Assembly (NCBI GenBank): GCA_026419195.1
Contig: JANZZV010000003.1
Span: 47,454 to 111,453 of the forward strand
Direction of reading: 5' to 3'
Length of the DNA stretch: 64,000 nt
Source of the DNA: Fervidobacterium sp.
Lineage (GTDB): Bacteria; Thermotogota; Thermotogae; Thermotogales; Fervidobacteriaceae
The number at the start of each line of letters is the position of its first letter. Positions within the stretch are counted from its first letter, which is position 1. The translations under genes were made by a program, and so were the position numbers. Of the stretch, positions 63,421 to 64,000 are shown one piece after another. The notes beneath the pieces were generated by a model. That model was not told where the DNA came from. It made no database searches and worked only from the letters and a program-made list of their open reading frames with translations.

Positions 63421-63621
63421 TTACTTCAAAATTTTCACATTTGCAGCCTGAGGACCTTTTTGACCATTTTGAATGTCGAATTCGACCTTTTCTCCCTCTT
63501 TAAGGGTTTTAAAGCCATTCATCTGAATGGCACTGAAGTGCACAAAAACATCTTGTCCGTTCTCTCCAGTTATGAAACCGTATCCTTTTGATGAATCAAA
63601 CCACTTAACTGTACCTTTCAT
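63421..63621 (-). CDS. csp: Cold-shock protein (CspA family)
   Basis: 66 residues, the usual length. The RNA-binding motifs KGYGFIT (RNP1) and VFVHFSAI (RNP2) are intact. The ATG at 63621 has GGGAGG upstream; the longer frame to 63687 would start inside the promoter. It is a nucleic-acid chaperone. Promoter at 63686-63713; a ~60-base leader contains a short GTTGC/GCAAC hairpin. Confidence 0.96.
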   Translation of the reverse strand: MKGTVKWFDSSKGYGFITGENGQDVFVHFSAIQMNGFKTLKEGEKVEFDIQNGQKGPQAANVKILK

Positions 63622-63685
63622 GCTAACTGCCTCCCAAAAGCTCGTTTTTCTTTTTCGTTGCTTCCCATATGCAACGTGATGATTC

Positions 63686-63713
63686 ATTATACCCCTTTAT
63701 TTGAAATTGTCAA
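63686..63713 (-). promoter_or_regulatory. Consensus promoter of the cold-shock gene
   Basis: Minus-strand TTGACA (63708-63713) and TATAAT (63686-63691), both perfect, with a 16-base spacer. Confidence 0.88.
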
Positions 63714-64000
63714 TAGGTAACATTTAAAATAAAATATTGTGCTTTAACATTTAACTGCTTAAGGTCTTACCATTTTTAAACATCAATGTTTATGATATCA
63801 AGCGTTTGATTTTACTGAAGGATTTCTTGCTGCGTTTCTAACAAATCTATTTTTCTTATTTTATTGAACAACCATCTTATGTCTTCTCAAGATTTCCGAA
63901 AAACCACATTCTTATCATTATACCTTAATATTGTATCTACAATGCATCTTCGCAAACATGTGATGTACTGATTGCAGTATCCAGTTATTCAGTTATATTT
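63714..64000. other. No gene seen at the right edge
   Basis: AT-rich, with stops in all frames. I see no open frame with a ribosome binding site, no tRNA and no repeat. Confidence 0.5.

Noticed and set aside
1..64000. CRISPR arrays
   Set aside because: No regularly spaced direct repeats were found at any place.

Overview
The window is about 64 kb of AT-rich chromosome from a thermophilic anaerobe of the order Thermotogales, most likely Fervidobacterium or a close relative (inference from gene content and base composition; I could not run a search). Clues are the gmk-rpoZ-DUF370-yicC block, HydE/HydG with TM1266-type regulators, flagellar P- and L-ring genes in a non-proteobacterial background, an Mrp/Mbh-type membrane complex ending in a glutamate-synthase-like flavoprotein, and an FMN-riboswitch riboflavin operon. 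No CRISPR array, intact insertion sequence, rRNA or prophage was seen. There is one tRNA (Val, CAC).

Layout. 1-5.6 kb (minus): start of purF, then yicC-remA-gmk-rpoZ, then Fe-alcohol dehydrogenase and transketolase. 5.6-8.0 kb (minus): an NMT1/SsuA-like ABC importer. 8.1-11.7 kb: the FeFe-hydrogenase maturation genes hydG and hydE with a small unknown gene between them, bracketed by two paralogous TM1266-like regulators; the hydG operon starts with a three-segment attenuator-like leader. 11.9-12.6 kb: a decayed coiled-coil/PD-(D/E)XK gene. 12.7-15.7 kb (plus): flgA-flgH-flgI-flgJ-like. 15.6-22.8 kb (minus): clpX-tsaD-(DnaN-like paralog), and yceD-rpmF-plsX-glmS. 22.9-35.5 kb (plus): a long co-directional run fliF-fliG-exonuclease-phoH-like-unknown-YhaN-like ATPase-pyrH-rbgA-cheX-mtnN-rluD-DUF5693-like. 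35.5-40.6 kb (minus): tRNA-Val, cheW, a small membrane protein, fliS, an unknown gene, a NUDIX hydrolase and a large exported beta-propeller protein.

40.6-43 kb is the least ordinary part: a GC-rich, strongly self-complementary stretch (40845-40942) directly upstream of a small outer-membrane-like protein, followed by about 1.3 kb of non-coding DNA and a chemoreceptor fragment. 43.0-46.6 kb is the riboflavin operon ribD-ribE-ribBA-ribH under an FMN riboswitch with a readable terminator/antiterminator. 46.6-51 kb holds a cation-efflux protein, a DUF454 protein, an MFS carrier and a membrane GGDEF protein.

51.3-61.9 kb (plus) is a 13-gene operon for a membrane respiratory complex: Mrp antiporter subunits (E, F, G, DUF4040/MbhD, B, C, D and a second large antiporter-type subunit), then NuoH-, NuoB-, NuoC- and NuoD-like subunits, and a fused bis-ferredoxin/FAD-NAD(P) flavoprotein. 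The NuoD-like subunit lacks the two Cys pairs that hold a NiFe centre, so the complex should not be a hydrogenase; a ferredoxin:NAD(P)+ oxidoreductase that pumps ions is the best reading (inference). The window closes with a ferritin-like protein, an EEP-family hydrolase and a cold-shock protein with a consensus promoter.
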